64,000 nt of DNA from Trichobilharzia szidati (GCA_944472155.2 OX235274.1:35958052-36022051), one strand, 5' to 3'; shown: positions 1 to 11,404, numbered from the stretch's first letter. Notes: generated by a model from the letters alone, not told the origin. Program-made: numbers and translations.

Positions 1-739
1 GACGAACGATGATCAAGTTAGAAACTTTGTTTTGATATCATAACAAATGTACTATCACCTTTGTTATTTGGTTCAGTGATCTTCGTTGTTATTTTGACTT
101 TCAATATGTCCTTTTAACTTGACCTAAGTCTATTTTCTCACCCCTTAATTCTTTGTTATATATATGCTGAGATTTTGTAAATTCCGGTTTAGTAATACTT
201 TGATAAAGCTATTAGCATTAAATAGCGAAAGGTCAGTAAAAAAAACTATCATTTTGTTTTTCATTCATTGGGAAATACAAAATCCTTTATTATAATGAAT
301 ATCATATACCCAATGTCCAAATTTTTTCAAACTGTTAGAAGTGAACTTGGTTTGGACATATATAAATGAAATAGAATGTTCAAATGCATATAGTATCCTG
401 TTGCTAATGCAGTATTGAACTGTGGAAATATGTGAGAATAATACTCCCTTGGAATATACTGTCTGTATCACACCACCACACTACATCTGAAATTGGGACA
501 ATCTGGTCAACAGGTGGGTCTAGGAAACCTGATACAGATCCATCACCAGTGTCTAGACGATCACACTTCAAATAACTTGGTAGTCATAGTTATGAATGCT
601 ATAAAGCAATATATAGAAATTAGCCAAATATCTAGTTTTATTCACCCTCACCAATTACTCAGTAACTACACATAAATGCCTAACTGCTTTAGCTTCACAA
701 GTGGTTGATGAATGACGACGTTGACTGGCTAACTGCTTT
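1..739. other. no recognisable feature
   Basis: AT-rich. Short frames at 265-471 and 493-675 show no family similarity or exon-like borders. Confidence 0.5.
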
Positions 740-1315
740 AAACAAAGGACTTCACATAAACGTGCAGCAGTTCAAGTTGCCACACTTCATGTGGCACATA
801 AAGGAGGACAAATGATAGATGGATCGATGGTTCGATGGATCTTGGAGGTCACAAAGAGTGAATGAATGCATCTGCACCACTGATGACGATTTTAAGCCAT
901 ATCACCAGTTATCTCCAGTCACTGGTCCTAAGAATCCCTAAGACACAAACCACGCAGTCAGCACCTGGCTGAAATTAACTGGTAAAGATTTCGTGGGCTG
1001 ATTACAAGTATTGGTTTGACCGTCAATAGCCCTTTTCTAACCTAATACTATCTCATCTAACGTTGACCGTCTAGGAAAGTGACAGATAGGCATACATAAC
1101 ACATATCCTAGCCACCTAAACCAGTGTAGTTTCACAACCATATCGATTGAATCTCCTCTCTTTACCTAACACTCGACGCCAAAACCCAGTGCTACTCACC
1201 CTACCTTCCCACCTAACACGAGAGGTATAACTGAGGCACCCATGATCAAAGATAGCTATGCTCATGTCTCATGGACAGCCATAAATGAGGAAACAGCGAA
1301 AACGGGGGTGCGCAT
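740..1315 (-). mobile_element. RTE2-like LINE, degenerate 3' fragment
   Basis: Resembles 48370-49205 along its length, including the blocks near 765 (GCAGCAGTTCAAGTTGCCAC), 1110 and 1165 (ACACTCGACGCC). It is too decayed to translate. On the - strand it corresponds to the C-terminal end of reverse transcriptase plus 3'UTR. Confidence 0.6.
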
Positions 1316-1319
1316 CACA

Positions 1320-2734
1320 CACACACACATTCTAGTCGATAGCTTGATATCATGTCTACACCAGAGATGATGTAAGTTGGCAAATCCCAACACAAGCCTT
1401 TTGTATTTGTCCTCTTAGATTTCATCATCAATCAGCCTATCGCAACTGATTATCAAAATCAAAACTTTATCAAGTATTTTAATTAAAATTAAAGCAATAA
1501 AAGGCAAAGTCAGCAGAGAGAATTAATTTCTAATTTTTTTAAATTTTATTTTCATCAGGATTATTTGTCTTTTTAAGTATCTCATAAATTAATTTTTATC
1601 GACACATTCAATCTTAAACCCTGACAAGCATAGAATGGTTAGAGATGTTAGCTAGCCTTACTATGTACATGTTTCACACGTTTCCTGTTTATTCATACTA
1701 ACACTATGTGTTTATTACTATGTTTTTTTTGTTTATTTGTTTTTTATTGCCCACATGGCTCATTCTTTCTGTTTCCTGTTTTGAGTTCATTTATCAGGCC
1801 TACTTTGTTCGACTACTCTTCTCCCTCGTTCTCATAATCACTTGATTTTGTTCACGCCTTTAATGTCCCCTATTACCTCATCTAATATCCATACTCAAAT
1901 TCACCTTTCATACCTTTTGTTCTTCTCTTCTACACTTTCCTGACTGATTTGACTTCCCGACTCACAGTTATCTGTCTTGTTGTTCTAAGTGTTACTGTAA
2001 TGGATAATAATAATAATAGTAATAACACTAATGCTTATGATAAAAATGTTTCTGTCAGGAAATTAAAGTGTCTTTCAGGTAATAGAAACCCTTTAGTGAC
2101 AACAGGAAGACTATTGAAGACAAAAATTTCAGAGAAGAAAAACAACAGAAGATGAAAGAGAGTAGAAAGAATGTCGAACATATATATACATATTTTTTAA
2201 AACCCTTTTAATATTTTCTGTATTTCTGTTAAAATACTTTTCAATAATGATGAGATAAAATCATCTTGAATCATATTTCATGAAATTTTAAATTTCCGTA
2301 ACTTGTTTCTCTTCCTTTTAGAAATATTCTCAAGGCATAATCTTTTAAAAAAAACTTAGGTATAACTTAGTTATTTACCGAATATTTCATGTATGATATA
2401 TCTATATATATGTCACAAACGAATTATAATTATTATTTTTCTGGTTTCCTTCCGAGCGAAATCAGGTGTCGCCTTTTGTATATATCTTGGTGCCTGTACA
2501 CGCTGCCTGTAATCATCATATCACTGAATGCACTAATGTTTGCAAAGAGTTCTCCGTTATCATTCATTTTGTCAAAAGCCTTTCTTTGTGTAATTTATAC
2601 TCTCACTTTCATATATCATATATTCATATCATTCATAAAGATTTAGATGTCGGCATTTGGAATCTAATCCAGTAGTGTTTGCAGTTGTCTATAGAAATCT
2701 TTCTTCTCTCTTTCTAAGTTGTTTGTGGCGTTGT
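1320..2734. other. no recognisable gene
   Basis: AT-rich with poly-T runs. The frame at 1949-2155 is low complexity (Asn run) and the hydrophobic frame at 2389-2646 has no support. Confidence 0.5.
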
Positions 2735-3560
2735 GCGTAATATTGGGAATACGAGGAAAACGATACTGTTAAATTCCTAGACGTTTTTCTAGCGAAAATG
2801 AATGATGGGACAATCGAAAGATCTATATTTAGAAAGTCTTCATGGACAGGACAGTACGTGCATTTTAAGACCTTTGTTCTAATCCAGTGTAAAAAGAACT
2901 TAGTCAGAACACTGTTCAATAGAGCACGAAACATTTGTTCTGACAGTACTATTGAGCATGAAATAAAATCTCTGAAGGATATTTTATCTAAGAATGAATA
3001 TCCTGAGAAGTTCATTAATAAATTAATGAAATAAGCCCCTGAAAAACTATACAAACAGTTCCGAAGAAATCTGTCTGTATCAGTTTGCCATTCAAAGGAA
3101 ATGATGTACAGGAAGTAGTCAAACGAAGACTCGACAAAGCCATCAAGAGAACTTATTATGCTGCAAAACTTGTTTTCCTCAATACCTTTAAGCGAGTGCT
3201 TCAACAATCTGGGAAAGACCAGTCGCCAGTCCTCGACACTTCAAACTGCGTATATCAATTTGAGTGTGTTTGTGGAAGCAAATACATAGGTCGTATAGAA
3301 AGGCAATTGTCTACTCGCATGATGGAGCATTTGTCAAAATGGTTGAAGACAGCTGAATGCAAAGTGCCAAAATCCTCAATAACAAAATATCTTGTGGACT
3401 ATGGACATGATATCGACGCGGTCAAGTCATTCACTATTGTCAGCAGACAAAGAAACAAGAAGATGCTTGCAATTTCAGAGGCTTGTGCAATTCGAGTTTA
3501 TAAACCAGGTCTCTGTGTACAAAAGGAGATGGTGGTGACTTGGAACCTACCATGGTAATA
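2735..3560 (+). mobile_element. Penelope-like element, RT C-terminus plus GIY-YIG endonuclease
   Basis: The frame entering at about 2750 reads VKFLDVFLAKMNDGT and then SWTGQYVHFKTFV, the region just after the RT palm in Penelope proteins. A frameshift near 3034 separates it from 3085-3558, which carries the endonuclease: a CVYQFECVCGSKYIGR zinc/GIY-YIG start (the GIY position reads KYIG), a MMEHLSKW helix, and the C-terminal IRVYKPGLCVQ...NLPW block. An (ATT)n tract follows the stop. The 5' end is truncated and the RT catalytic motifs are missing. Confidence 0.85.
3085..3558 (+). pseudogene. Penelope GIY-YIG endonuclease ORF (157 codons, 5' truncated)
   Basis: This is among the cleanest Penelope endonuclease frames in the window. 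It begins in the linker (KRRLDKAIKRTYYAA) and runs through the Cys-rich C-x-Y-x-F-x-C-x-C-G motif, the YIGR core and the EH helix to a final NLPW and stop. The domain normally nicks target DNA for the adjacent reverse transcriptase. Here it is cut off from the RT by a frameshift at about 3034-3085, so it is not expected to be functional. Confidence 0.7.
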
Positions 3561-3685
3561 CTTTTTACTTATAATTCTACCTCTTATTATTATTATTATT
3601 CTTGATTCATTTAAAACTATCTTTTATCAGTAACATTATCTTAACCTATTTCAGCATTATTATTATTACTATTATTATAACTACT

Positions 3686-3925
3686 GCGTCGGTGACACGT
3701 CGGTAGAATGCTCGCCAGCCACGCCTGTGGTCTGGTCCGATCCCCGGCCGACGCACTCCTCTACCTCGCTAAGCCAGTAATAAAAAAGCTGGTAAACAGG
3801 AAGGGTTGGGCATGAGGCTAGCAACTCTATCCTGTAAAATTAAATACCACTGATACAGAAACTTAAAGTCTGTAGTTCGAAGCCCTATGTTCCACTGGGA
3901 AAGTGAAGGAATGGAAAAAAGTTAT
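3686..3925 (+). mobile_element. SINE3, tRNA-derived SINE with RTE1-like tail
   Basis: A-box-like TCGGTAGAATGCTCGCC is followed by the B-box-like GGTCCGATCCCC. A body containing GGGTTGGGCATGAGGCTAGC follows, then a tail with GAAGCCCTATGTTCCACTGG and GTGAAGGAA. Related copies lie at 54290-54425, 55745-55990 and 60994-61803. The tail resembles the 3' end of RTE1 elements. Confidence 0.7.
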
Positions 3926-3929
3926 AACT

Positions 3930-4439
3930 ATTACTATTGATATTACTCTGTTTGCAATTCTTGATATATCCTCTAATGGCTTATCGTAGATGTAATTGAA
4001 CCATAATGCACTTTATCTTAATTTTAATCTCTCATACTCCCTCTCCCTCTATCTATTTGAACATGAACTGGAAAACATTCACACCTGTTTTCCCGCATGA
4101 CTAATTCAATGTAGTTTATTTACTTATCAGTCTTATATCTCCCAATGTAATTTCAATAGTTAATATATCCGTGTATGTAGAGTATTCAGCTGACGAGTCC
4201 TACCGAAATTCGATGAATCCATTAAATCCTGCTTTACTAACCTTTATTGCTTGTTTTAAATTCGTATCGGGAAAATAACGTTTGTGACCTTCCTTTTGAG
4301 TCGGACCTTACAGTCATTATCCTTCAAGAAGAGATTGGTTCCCACTACATGAGATCATTGGCTGTTGTTGGCGAAATCAAGACAGTGCTTGTGGTCGTCA
4401 TTTGGATGACTGGAGTAAGTTATTGGCTGTTCAGTTAAA
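3930..4439. other. no recognisable gene
   Basis: Unique-looking AT-rich sequence. The 63-codon frame at 4247 has no recognisable motif. Confidence 0.5.
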
Positions 4440-4660
4440 GATTTCGTGAGTCAAAATACATTCCTCCTAATCTCACAGATTCCTGGCACTTGCATGCCGC
4501 ATCCACTGATTTCTTCAGCAGTCTGTGCAGCCTTCCCAGCCTCGGACATTTTGCAAATATTCCTTGTCGAATCTTTATTTTTGCTTTCATTGGTTAAAGA
4601 CACACGGACTGACTGCTTTACCAAAGTCTTTGACAAGATCACGTCATTCGCCTCTCTGAT
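4440..4660 (-). mobile_element. possible RTE1 apurinic-type endonuclease fragment
   Basis: On the - strand a 63-codon frame includes CKMSEAGKAAQTAEEI and MQVPGICEIR, which parallels the NVRTMWE-GK-Q-A-EM ... VLGISE start of SR2/RTE endonucleases. The match is short and degenerate. It would be the only 5'-end RTE piece in the window. Confidence 0.4.
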
Positions 4661-4664
4661 TCCA

Positions 4665-5035
4665 GTGTAAAATAAGATTTTAAAAATATTTTTGTCTTTC
4701 TTCGAAGTATTTGTAGCGATTTGATTGATTTTCCTTCTTTTCCCTGGCTTAGAACTGTCTAGAAAACTGGTGGACTAGTAAACTTGGTGAGGTTATTATA
4801 AACAAAACGGCAAGCAGAAATGGATGGTACTGAACATCTGATATTTCATAATTCTACGTTCGTCGGTGGTGGACACCTAAATAATCAACTGTGAGAAGAA
4901 ATATAGGGTTTCAAACCTCATATCAATAGGCTAGAACTCAGTATAGCGTTCCTATTTATCTGTGAATGAGTGTGTCAGTGTCAAAATATACTATGGTTTC
5001 CTCACGAAGTGATATCATATAAAGAACCAGTGAAA
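4665..5035. other. no recognisable feature
   Basis: Non-coding, without clear repeat matches elsewhere in the window. Confidence 0.5.
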
Positions 5036-5039
5036 AGCA

Positions 5040-5285
5040 GGTGGCGATTACTGGACAACTATTTCGTCCTAGCTTGGCACTCTTCACAGCACACACCCGC
5101 CAGAGATCTAGCTCGTATACCATTCAGCCATCGTGACTCTATTCATCTGATATGGCTAGTCACTGGCTGCAGGACTAAGCTGAATGGAGTTGGAGGGAGA
5201 ATTCATGACTAGTGGGGTCCACCAGTGAGGGTTGAGATCAAGGAAAATACTAGCCAATTTCATCGGCTAGTATTCCTAGAAGCCT
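5040..5285 (-). mobile_element. SINE1 (hammerhead-bearing, Sm-alpha-like), decayed
   Basis: Antisense to the strand shown, GTGAAGAGTGCCAAGCTAGG followed by ACGAAATAG is recognisable as the hammerhead core of the SINE1 family, with the first core box mutated. Downstream blocks resemble those at 30540-30740. Confidence 0.5.
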
Positions 5286-5289
5286 GGTA

Positions 5290-5600
5290 CTAAAGCGACA
5301 ATACGATTAACAAGCATGTAAGTGCAGACCAAATCTACCAACTAATACAAAGTAAATCATGTGATGGGAAAGCTTAAAATCCAAGTCAATAAAAAAATGA
5401 TCAATAAAGATGCAAATCGACTACCAGTCATGAAGATGATTACCAAGAGGCGCAAGTCTATTATTCATGGAGAATTTAAATCAGTTCACTCTATGCTAAA
5501 ACTTGCGCTGAAGGGGGGATGTTATCGAGAAGGACGACGAAAGGTACGGAATTAAACCACCCAGCACAGAGAACACTACTAATTGCAAATCATCTACCTG
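5290..5600 (+). repeat. unclassified interspersed repeat, copy 1
   Basis: Similar in order to 53490-53800: TACCAACTAATACAAAGTAA, AAATCCAAGTCAATAA, TTCATGGAGAATT and AACTTGCGCTGA all recur there. The reading frame at 5361-5555 is not conserved between the copies, so I do not call it coding. Confidence 0.55.
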
Positions 5601-5759
5601 AGCTACAAACCGTCTCTATTATTTCATTTATTTTTATTTTTACACTTTAACTTCCTGTGTATAAAATCTATGTAACTGTAATCACTGAGTCTCCAGTCAA
5701 TTGACATAATGTAACAATGTCAAGTGAGTGAAAATTGGTTCTATGCATAAACTTAATAA

Positions 5760-5830
5760 TGCAGCTGATGAGGATCCAACAAAATAAATGATGGTATCAT
5801 TTTATACTAAACAAACCACTGTTGTTCTTA
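5760..5830 (+). mobile_element. Penelope 3' tail remnant
   Basis: CAGCTGATGAGGATCCAACA and AAATAAATGATGGTATCATT match the tail at 51205-51260 that follows the Penelope copy there. Confidence 0.4.
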
Positions 5831-5879
5831 CTTTATTCAAAAATTAATATAATTTCTAATTATGCAATTTCTTATACAT

Positions 5880-7195
5880 ATATGGCAATCCTGGAGAGAA
5901 TCAAACAAGCCCTGGATGAAAAACTTCGACCGGAACAGGCGGGATTCAGGAGAAACAAGTCATGCATTGATCAGATCGCTACATTACGAATCATCATTGA
6001 ACAAAGTTTGGAATGGAAGTAACCTCTCTATCTCAACTTCATCGACTTTGAAAAGACCTTCGACAGCGTCGATCGAGAGGTGCTTTGGAAACTACTTCGC
6101 TACTACGGGGTGCTACTGACAATTATACTTCTCATCCAACAGCTTTACGACAATGCCGCATGCCAAGTAATCCACACTTGGAAACTTACGGAATCCTTTG
6201 AAGTGAGGACAGGAGTAAGAAAGCTGGCTGCCTACTATCGCCAATGATTTTCCTGATTGCAGTAGACTGGATAATGTGACAAACAGTGGGCAATGAGGAA
6301 ACAGGCATAAAATGGACTCACACAAAAAACTTGGAGGATCTGGACTTCGCCAATGATATATATCTGATTTCCCACAAACTGGAAGATATGATAGGGAAAA
6401 GCAACAAGTTGGCAGAGGAAGCATCAAAGATAGGACTTCAGGTGAAGATAGAGAAAACAGAGGTGATGAAGATTCCCAAGCAACACCACCAACAGCAACA
6501 ACAACAACAGACAACAATCAGCATAAATGGGAGGAACCTGAAAGAAACAACCTCTTTTATCTACCTGGGAAGCATCGTCTCAACTACAGTCGGAACTGAC
6601 GAGAATATCGAAGCAAGAATCGGAAAAGCAAGACAAGCTTTCACTACTCTCAAGTCTGTGTGAAGGTCAACATCCAGCACTCAGCATCAAAAATAAAAGA
6701 TCCGGATTTTCAACTCCAATGTGAAGTCAGTGCTACATACTATACGGAACAGAGACTTGGCGCGTCATAGAGAGCATCTCAAACAAACTACTGACTTTCA
6801 TCAACAGCTGCCTTCACTCAATACTTCACTCAAGATCAGATGGCCGGTCAGAAAAGATCAGCAACAGAGATCTTTGGCAATGAGCAAACCAACCAGGAAC
6901 CGATTGTAAAACAAATAGGCAGGAAGAAATGAAGATGGATTGGCCATCCTCTGAGGAAACCATCAAGTGACGTCACTAGACAAGCCATCACTCAAGTGGA
7001 ACCCGAAAGGGAAGCGGCGAGTTAGTCGTCAGTGACAGGATGACTTGGAGGAGGTCATGTGAAATGGAGATGAAAACGTGTGGGCAGACTTGGAGCCAGG
7101 TGAAGACTCCAGCAGAGAACCGAACGCAATAAAGACGCATGGCTGAAGCCCCATGTTCCTCTAGGAATTAAAGGAAACAATAATATAATAATGAT
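5880..7195 (+). mobile_element. RTE1 (SR2-like) LINE, 3' half of reverse transcriptase
   Basis: RT blocks appear in order across several frameshifts: PEQAGFRRNKSCIDQI at about 5932, NFIDFEKTFDSVDRE at about 6039, then WTHTKNLEDLDFANDIYL, then IEKTEVMKIP followed by a glutamine run, NGRNLKETTSFIYLGSIVS, ARIGKARQAF, and the thumb and C-terminus. The catalytic FADD box reads FAND. The tail at 7165-7195 is GGAATTAAAGGAAACAATAAT. It is 5' truncated at about 5880 and is not intact. Confidence 0.85.
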
Positions 7196-7199
7196 AATC

Positions 7200-8385
7200 C
7201 GGTGCTTATTTTTATTTCCCATAATTACAGATAAGAAACAGAAAACACATTAATCCTTTTTTGTTTACGTTACTAAAAATTCTCCCTACTTCTCCAATTT
7301 AAACTAACATAAAGTTAATTAAACGCCATATAGAAACAGGGAGATAATAATAAGAACGTTTCAAGGGTTTTATTTAGTCCAGATACACTAGAGAATTACT
7401 TAGGGTCATTAGAGTTGGGTTTGTTTTAAGCAGATTAATTATGACACAGGAAAAGAAGAAGAAGAAGAGAAGGTAGCAAGGCAAGGAGAGGGGTCGGGGA
7501 ACAGGAAAATGAAGAATGTAAAATTTCTCACTTTTAATTGCTGAATTTAATTATATTCAGAAAATTAGATTGAAATATATACACATATACACATATCTAC
7601 CACATCTCTCCTCTGTATGCATAAACCTATCTGTGATCTCTTCTTCTTCTTCTTCTTTGCATAAATTTGCTCCAAAGCTGCTTGAGAAAAATGTGATACT
7701 GGTGTCTGTATACAGATGAACCAATTACTAACCATCTTGGTTTATAAATCTTATGGGAATTGAAATCAACTGGTTGCTTAATTACCTAGCACACACTAGA
7801 AACTGTTGACAAAACATTCATAAGACTGCTGAAATGCGCGTATTTTTCAACTATCGTATCAGAACATAACGTGATTATTGTTTTCTTAAACTTAATTTTT
7901 ATTACTTGTGTTACACACAGTGGGGTAGTAGTATTTTTAAGGTAATAAGTGTTTCGAAAACAACACCCTTCTGAACGATCTACTTAAAATATTCATACTT
8001 ATTTGGATGTTTCTACCAACTCCGTAACTGTTTTCCTCTTTTCCCCTAACCTACGTAACACAGTTCTGACGTTTGTGTACCATCTGCTGACCTACTCCTT
8101 ATTATTTGTGTTTCTTCCTCTTCAATCTCTCAGTTTAATGCTTCTCTCTGTCGTTAATCTGCGATCACGTTTGAGTGAATGAAAGTCATTCTGACTTCAG
8201 ACTGTCTTTGGGAATTATTCTTTGGTGTGTGATTCTTAGTGACAGTGTTTTGATCCCACCTTGTTGCGAATATTCTTGTCGAATCTCAGATACTTCTCAC
8301 GGTTAATTTTGGTTAAGTGATTTTTCTCTGCAGAACTTATTTTGATCTTGAGAACTGGTTTTATCTGTATGGCTACCTAATGGCA
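7200..8385. other. no recognisable gene
   Basis: Contains purine-rich (GAA)n near 7455 and pyrimidine-rich (TTC)n near 7640. Otherwise plain AT-rich sequence. Confidence 0.5.
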
Positions 8386-8388
8386 TTA

Positions 8389-8917
8389 TTATATTATTTG
8401 TTTTGTTTGTTCCCATAGTTTCTTGTTGGTGATTCTTCCGGCCATCTGATCATCAGTATTGAGCGAAGACAGCTGTTGATAAAGGTCTGCAACTTGTTGG
8501 AAATATTCTCTGTGACCCGCCAAGTTTCTGATCCGTATAATGGAACTGACTGACTTGGCGTTTGTATTGAAAATCCGAATTTTGTTGTTGATGTTGAGGA
8601 TTGACGAGGATTTCCAGATTGGTTTCAGGTTGATGAATGTGTTTCTCGCCTTCCCGATTCTCGATTTGACATCCTCGTCGGTTCCTCCTGTAGTTGAGAC
8701 AATACTCCCTAGATAAGTGAATGAAGTAACCTCTTTCAAATCCCTCCCGTTGATGGTGATTGGCGCTGGATGTTGCTGCTGTTGTTGTTGGTTGGTTATC
8801 TTCATAACCTCCGTCTTGTCTATGTTCACCTGGAGTCCTGTCTTTGCTGCTTCTTCGGTCAGCTGGTTGGTTTTCGTTTATAAGTCTTCGATTTCGTGTG
8901 ACATCAAACATAAGTGA
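8389..8917 (-). mobile_element. RTE1 LINE fragment (RT palm end to thumb)
   Basis: A 146-codon - strand frame contains NIDKTEVMKITNQ, a Q run, NGRDLKEVTSFTYLGSIVS, SRIGKARNTF and LAGHREYFQQ. It is truncated at both ends, inside WEQTKQ at 8389 and upstream of the DKTEV block at 8917. Confidence 0.85.
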
Positions 8918-8919
8918 CT

Positions 8920-9370
8920 ATTTGATACATTATAATGATTAAATAATACCGCAAATTTTATTGCAAGTAAGTGTCTTTGGGCTGTTGTTAGTTGATTTAG
9001 TGACTGTGGAAGTTTCGACCAGCTATACAGTAGAACGCGACGATCATTGTTCTATGTTCAGACCACATTATTTTCTGGATTATTTTTTGAGATACAATCT
9101 ATTGTTTATAATCTTTGTCAGTATAACATCATGAATTTATGATACGCCTTGTTGCTCAGTGCCGTCTTCACATCATGTCGTATATGGGGTTTAATTACTC
9201 CAATTAATAAGATAAGTACATAGTCAAATATTAGACTTTGGTTTACTGGGAATGATTTTTTTGTAAGCCTGTCTTCCCTATTGAAGTATTTAGTCCTGAG
9301 AATTCAAAACAATTGCGAAAGAAACAGATCCAGTCATCATTTTTAGTGTGAAGTTGTGAATGTTTTTATC
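8920..9370. other. no recognisable feature
   Basis: Spacer between two antisense RTE1 fragments; nothing identified. Confidence 0.5.
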
Positions 9371-9374
9371 TTTT

Positions 9375-9650
9375 TTATATTATTCCCCTAGACATCTCCA
9401 TTTTCTCCTGTTCTCTGAAGCTCCCTTTATCTGACTGCACGACTGCCTATAATCTCTCATCTCTTCACACAATCTCCTCCATGCAATCCTCGGACATAAG
9501 CCTATCTCTTCGTTTCCCAAACAGGTTTCTAGCGCGTGATGACAGTCACAGGTCTTCTTGATGTGTGTCTGATCCAGCTCCATTTTCTTCCGAATGCTTG
9601 CTGAGCAATAGTTTCTCTACCGGTTCATTCGGCAAGCTGTGGAACCTATG
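9375..9650 (-). mobile_element. RTE1 LINE, C-terminal fragment
   Basis: The - strand frame reads MELDQTHIKK, then WRRLCEEMRDY and ENRRKWRCLGE, the C-terminal zinc-finger-like region of RTE1. An AT-rich tail adjoins at 9370. Confidence 0.65.
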
Positions 9651-9654
9651 AATT

Positions 9655-10230
9655 CATAAATTCTCCTTTGCTTCTTCTTGCTTTATAGGATATATTCAGT
9701 TTAGTGTTATATTAATTCATTTTATTGCTTACAGATAACATGAAAAAGATTTATTTTTACTGAATCTAGCTTCTTCCGGACGGAGTTCTGCATCCGCATC
9801 ATCTTTCAGTGTCTTCAAGATTGCAAACAAACGCCAGAGTGTTCCTTTTTCATGTAGTCCTACAGTCTATTTGGAGTGCTTAAAATACAAGTTTATTACA
9901 TTGAGTCCAAAGCGTCTGCTATGTTGACAGTATCTTTAACATTTGTTCCGTGACAGAAACCTTAATTGATGAAAGCTTATCCTATAACCAATTCTCAGTC
10001 CAACTGTTCAGGAATGAGACATTTCCTTCTGACACTGTGTGCTTTATTTAGATAGGGGGCGCATGAATCGAATGACGTCTTTTGTAAGTGATAAAAGAAG
10101 CCTTGTCACAGCTAGATTGCTACACCAGATGGTAGAAATGACTGAATTATACTGAGATAAAACACTTGTTCTGCAATTAATTTTACCACTAACATAATGC
10201 AGTATATAACCGTCCATTTGCAATAACGCT
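9655..10230. other. no recognisable feature
   Basis: AT-rich spacer between RTE1 fragments. Confidence 0.5.
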
Positions 10231-10234
10231 TCCC

Positions 10235-10900
10235 TTTTAGACATATTATTATTATTGTTTCCTTTAGTTCCTATAGGAACGTAGAGATCAAGTCGCACTT
10301 CTCCATTGCGTTCGGTTCTCCGCTAAAAGTTTCACCTATCTCCACGTCTACCCACATGCTTTCATCTCCTCTTCACATGACCTCCTACATGTCAACCCAC
10401 CCTCGCACTGAGGACCAACTCGTCGCTTCCCGTTTGGGTTCTACTCGAGCAAAGGCCTGGAGTGTGATGTCACCTGATGCCATGTTTTCTCAGAGTATGG
10501 CCAATTCACCTTCATTTCTTCCTGCATATTTGTTGCACAATCGGTTCCTGCTGAGTTCGTTCATTCATTGCCAGAGACCCCTCCCTGTTGCTAATCTCTT
10601 CTCACCGTCTAGTCTTGAGTAGTATTTAGTGAAGACAGGTGTTGATGGGGGTCTGTAGTTTGTTCTCAGTGGCCTTCGTGACGTGCCAAGTCTGTGATCC
10701 GTATAGTAGCTCTGACTTCACGTTGCGGTTGAAAATATGCATCCTATTTTTCATGCTGAGCACTGTTGTCTTCCACACAGACTTAGGAGTAATGAAAGCT
10801 TGCCTTACTTTCCCAATCCTCGCTTTGATATCCTCGTCAGTTCCATCGAACTGTAGTTGAAACGATGCTTCCTAAGTAGGTCGGTAGGTAAAGAAGGTTG
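10235..10900 (-). mobile_element. RTE1 LINE, 3' end
   Basis: Opposite-strand match to 6550-7195 through the thumb, C-terminus and 3' tail, ending in the (ATT) tail at 10238-10258. Many frameshifts. Confidence 0.8.
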
Positions 10901-11035
10901 TAGACTACATCACACTTTTCATCGCAATAAACAGTATGGAGATACAAGTTTTAAACATTTCGATCCTCTGGGAAATTCATTAATCTCAAATTTTCATCCT
11001 ATCAGTTCATACTAGTTTCAGTTGTCCAGTTTTCG

Positions 11036-11225
11036 TAATGTATCTACATCATTCAGCAAAATCTTTAGAAACCCCGAAGCGCTCGATAGCTTTTTCGTCC
11101 TATTTCGGGACTCTGCAGAAGTGTGCACACATGATCCCACCAGGGGTCGAACCTGGAACCTACAGGTCATAAGACCAAGCTTGTTGACCGTTCGGTCCCT
11201 TGGGATGGAATTCAATCATCCTTGA
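11036..11225 (-). mobile_element. SINE1 copy with hammerhead-like core (head-to-head pair, left member)
   Basis: On the - strand, the B-box-like GGTTCGACCCC (about 11145) lies upstream of the hammerhead-like CTGCAGAGTCCCGAAATAGG and then ACGAAAA (about 11117-11090). It abuts an opposite copy at 11226. Confidence 0.65.
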
Positions 11226-11400
11226 GTTGCAACTCTGACCCAAGTTTGACCTCCGGTGGGATAGTGACTGTATACCTCTGAAGAGTCCCGAAATAGGACG
11301 AGACAGCTGTTCACTTTTTCCTGATATTCATTGATCTCTCTGACTGAAGTTGATTCATCACGGAATTCAATTCAAAATCCCCACAAATCTATAATTCCGA
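11226..11400 (+). mobile_element. SINE1 copy with hammerhead-like core (right member)
   Basis: CTGAAGAGTCCCGAAATAGG plus ACGAGACAGCTG at about 11278-11310 matches the natural Sm-alpha hammerhead CUGANGA/stem II/GAAA layout except that GAAA reads GAGA. Stem II (GUCC/GGAC) is intact. Confidence 0.65.
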
Positions 11401-11404
11401 CTAG

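Noticed and set aside
1949..2155. 68-codon frame with a hydrophobic start resembling a signal peptide
   Set aside because: Low-complexity Asn run, AT-rich context, no exon-like borders and no recognisable similarity.
2389..2675. Hydrophobic frames that could be membrane segments
   Set aside because: T-rich sequence gives hydrophobic codons by chance; two overlapping frames are equally open.
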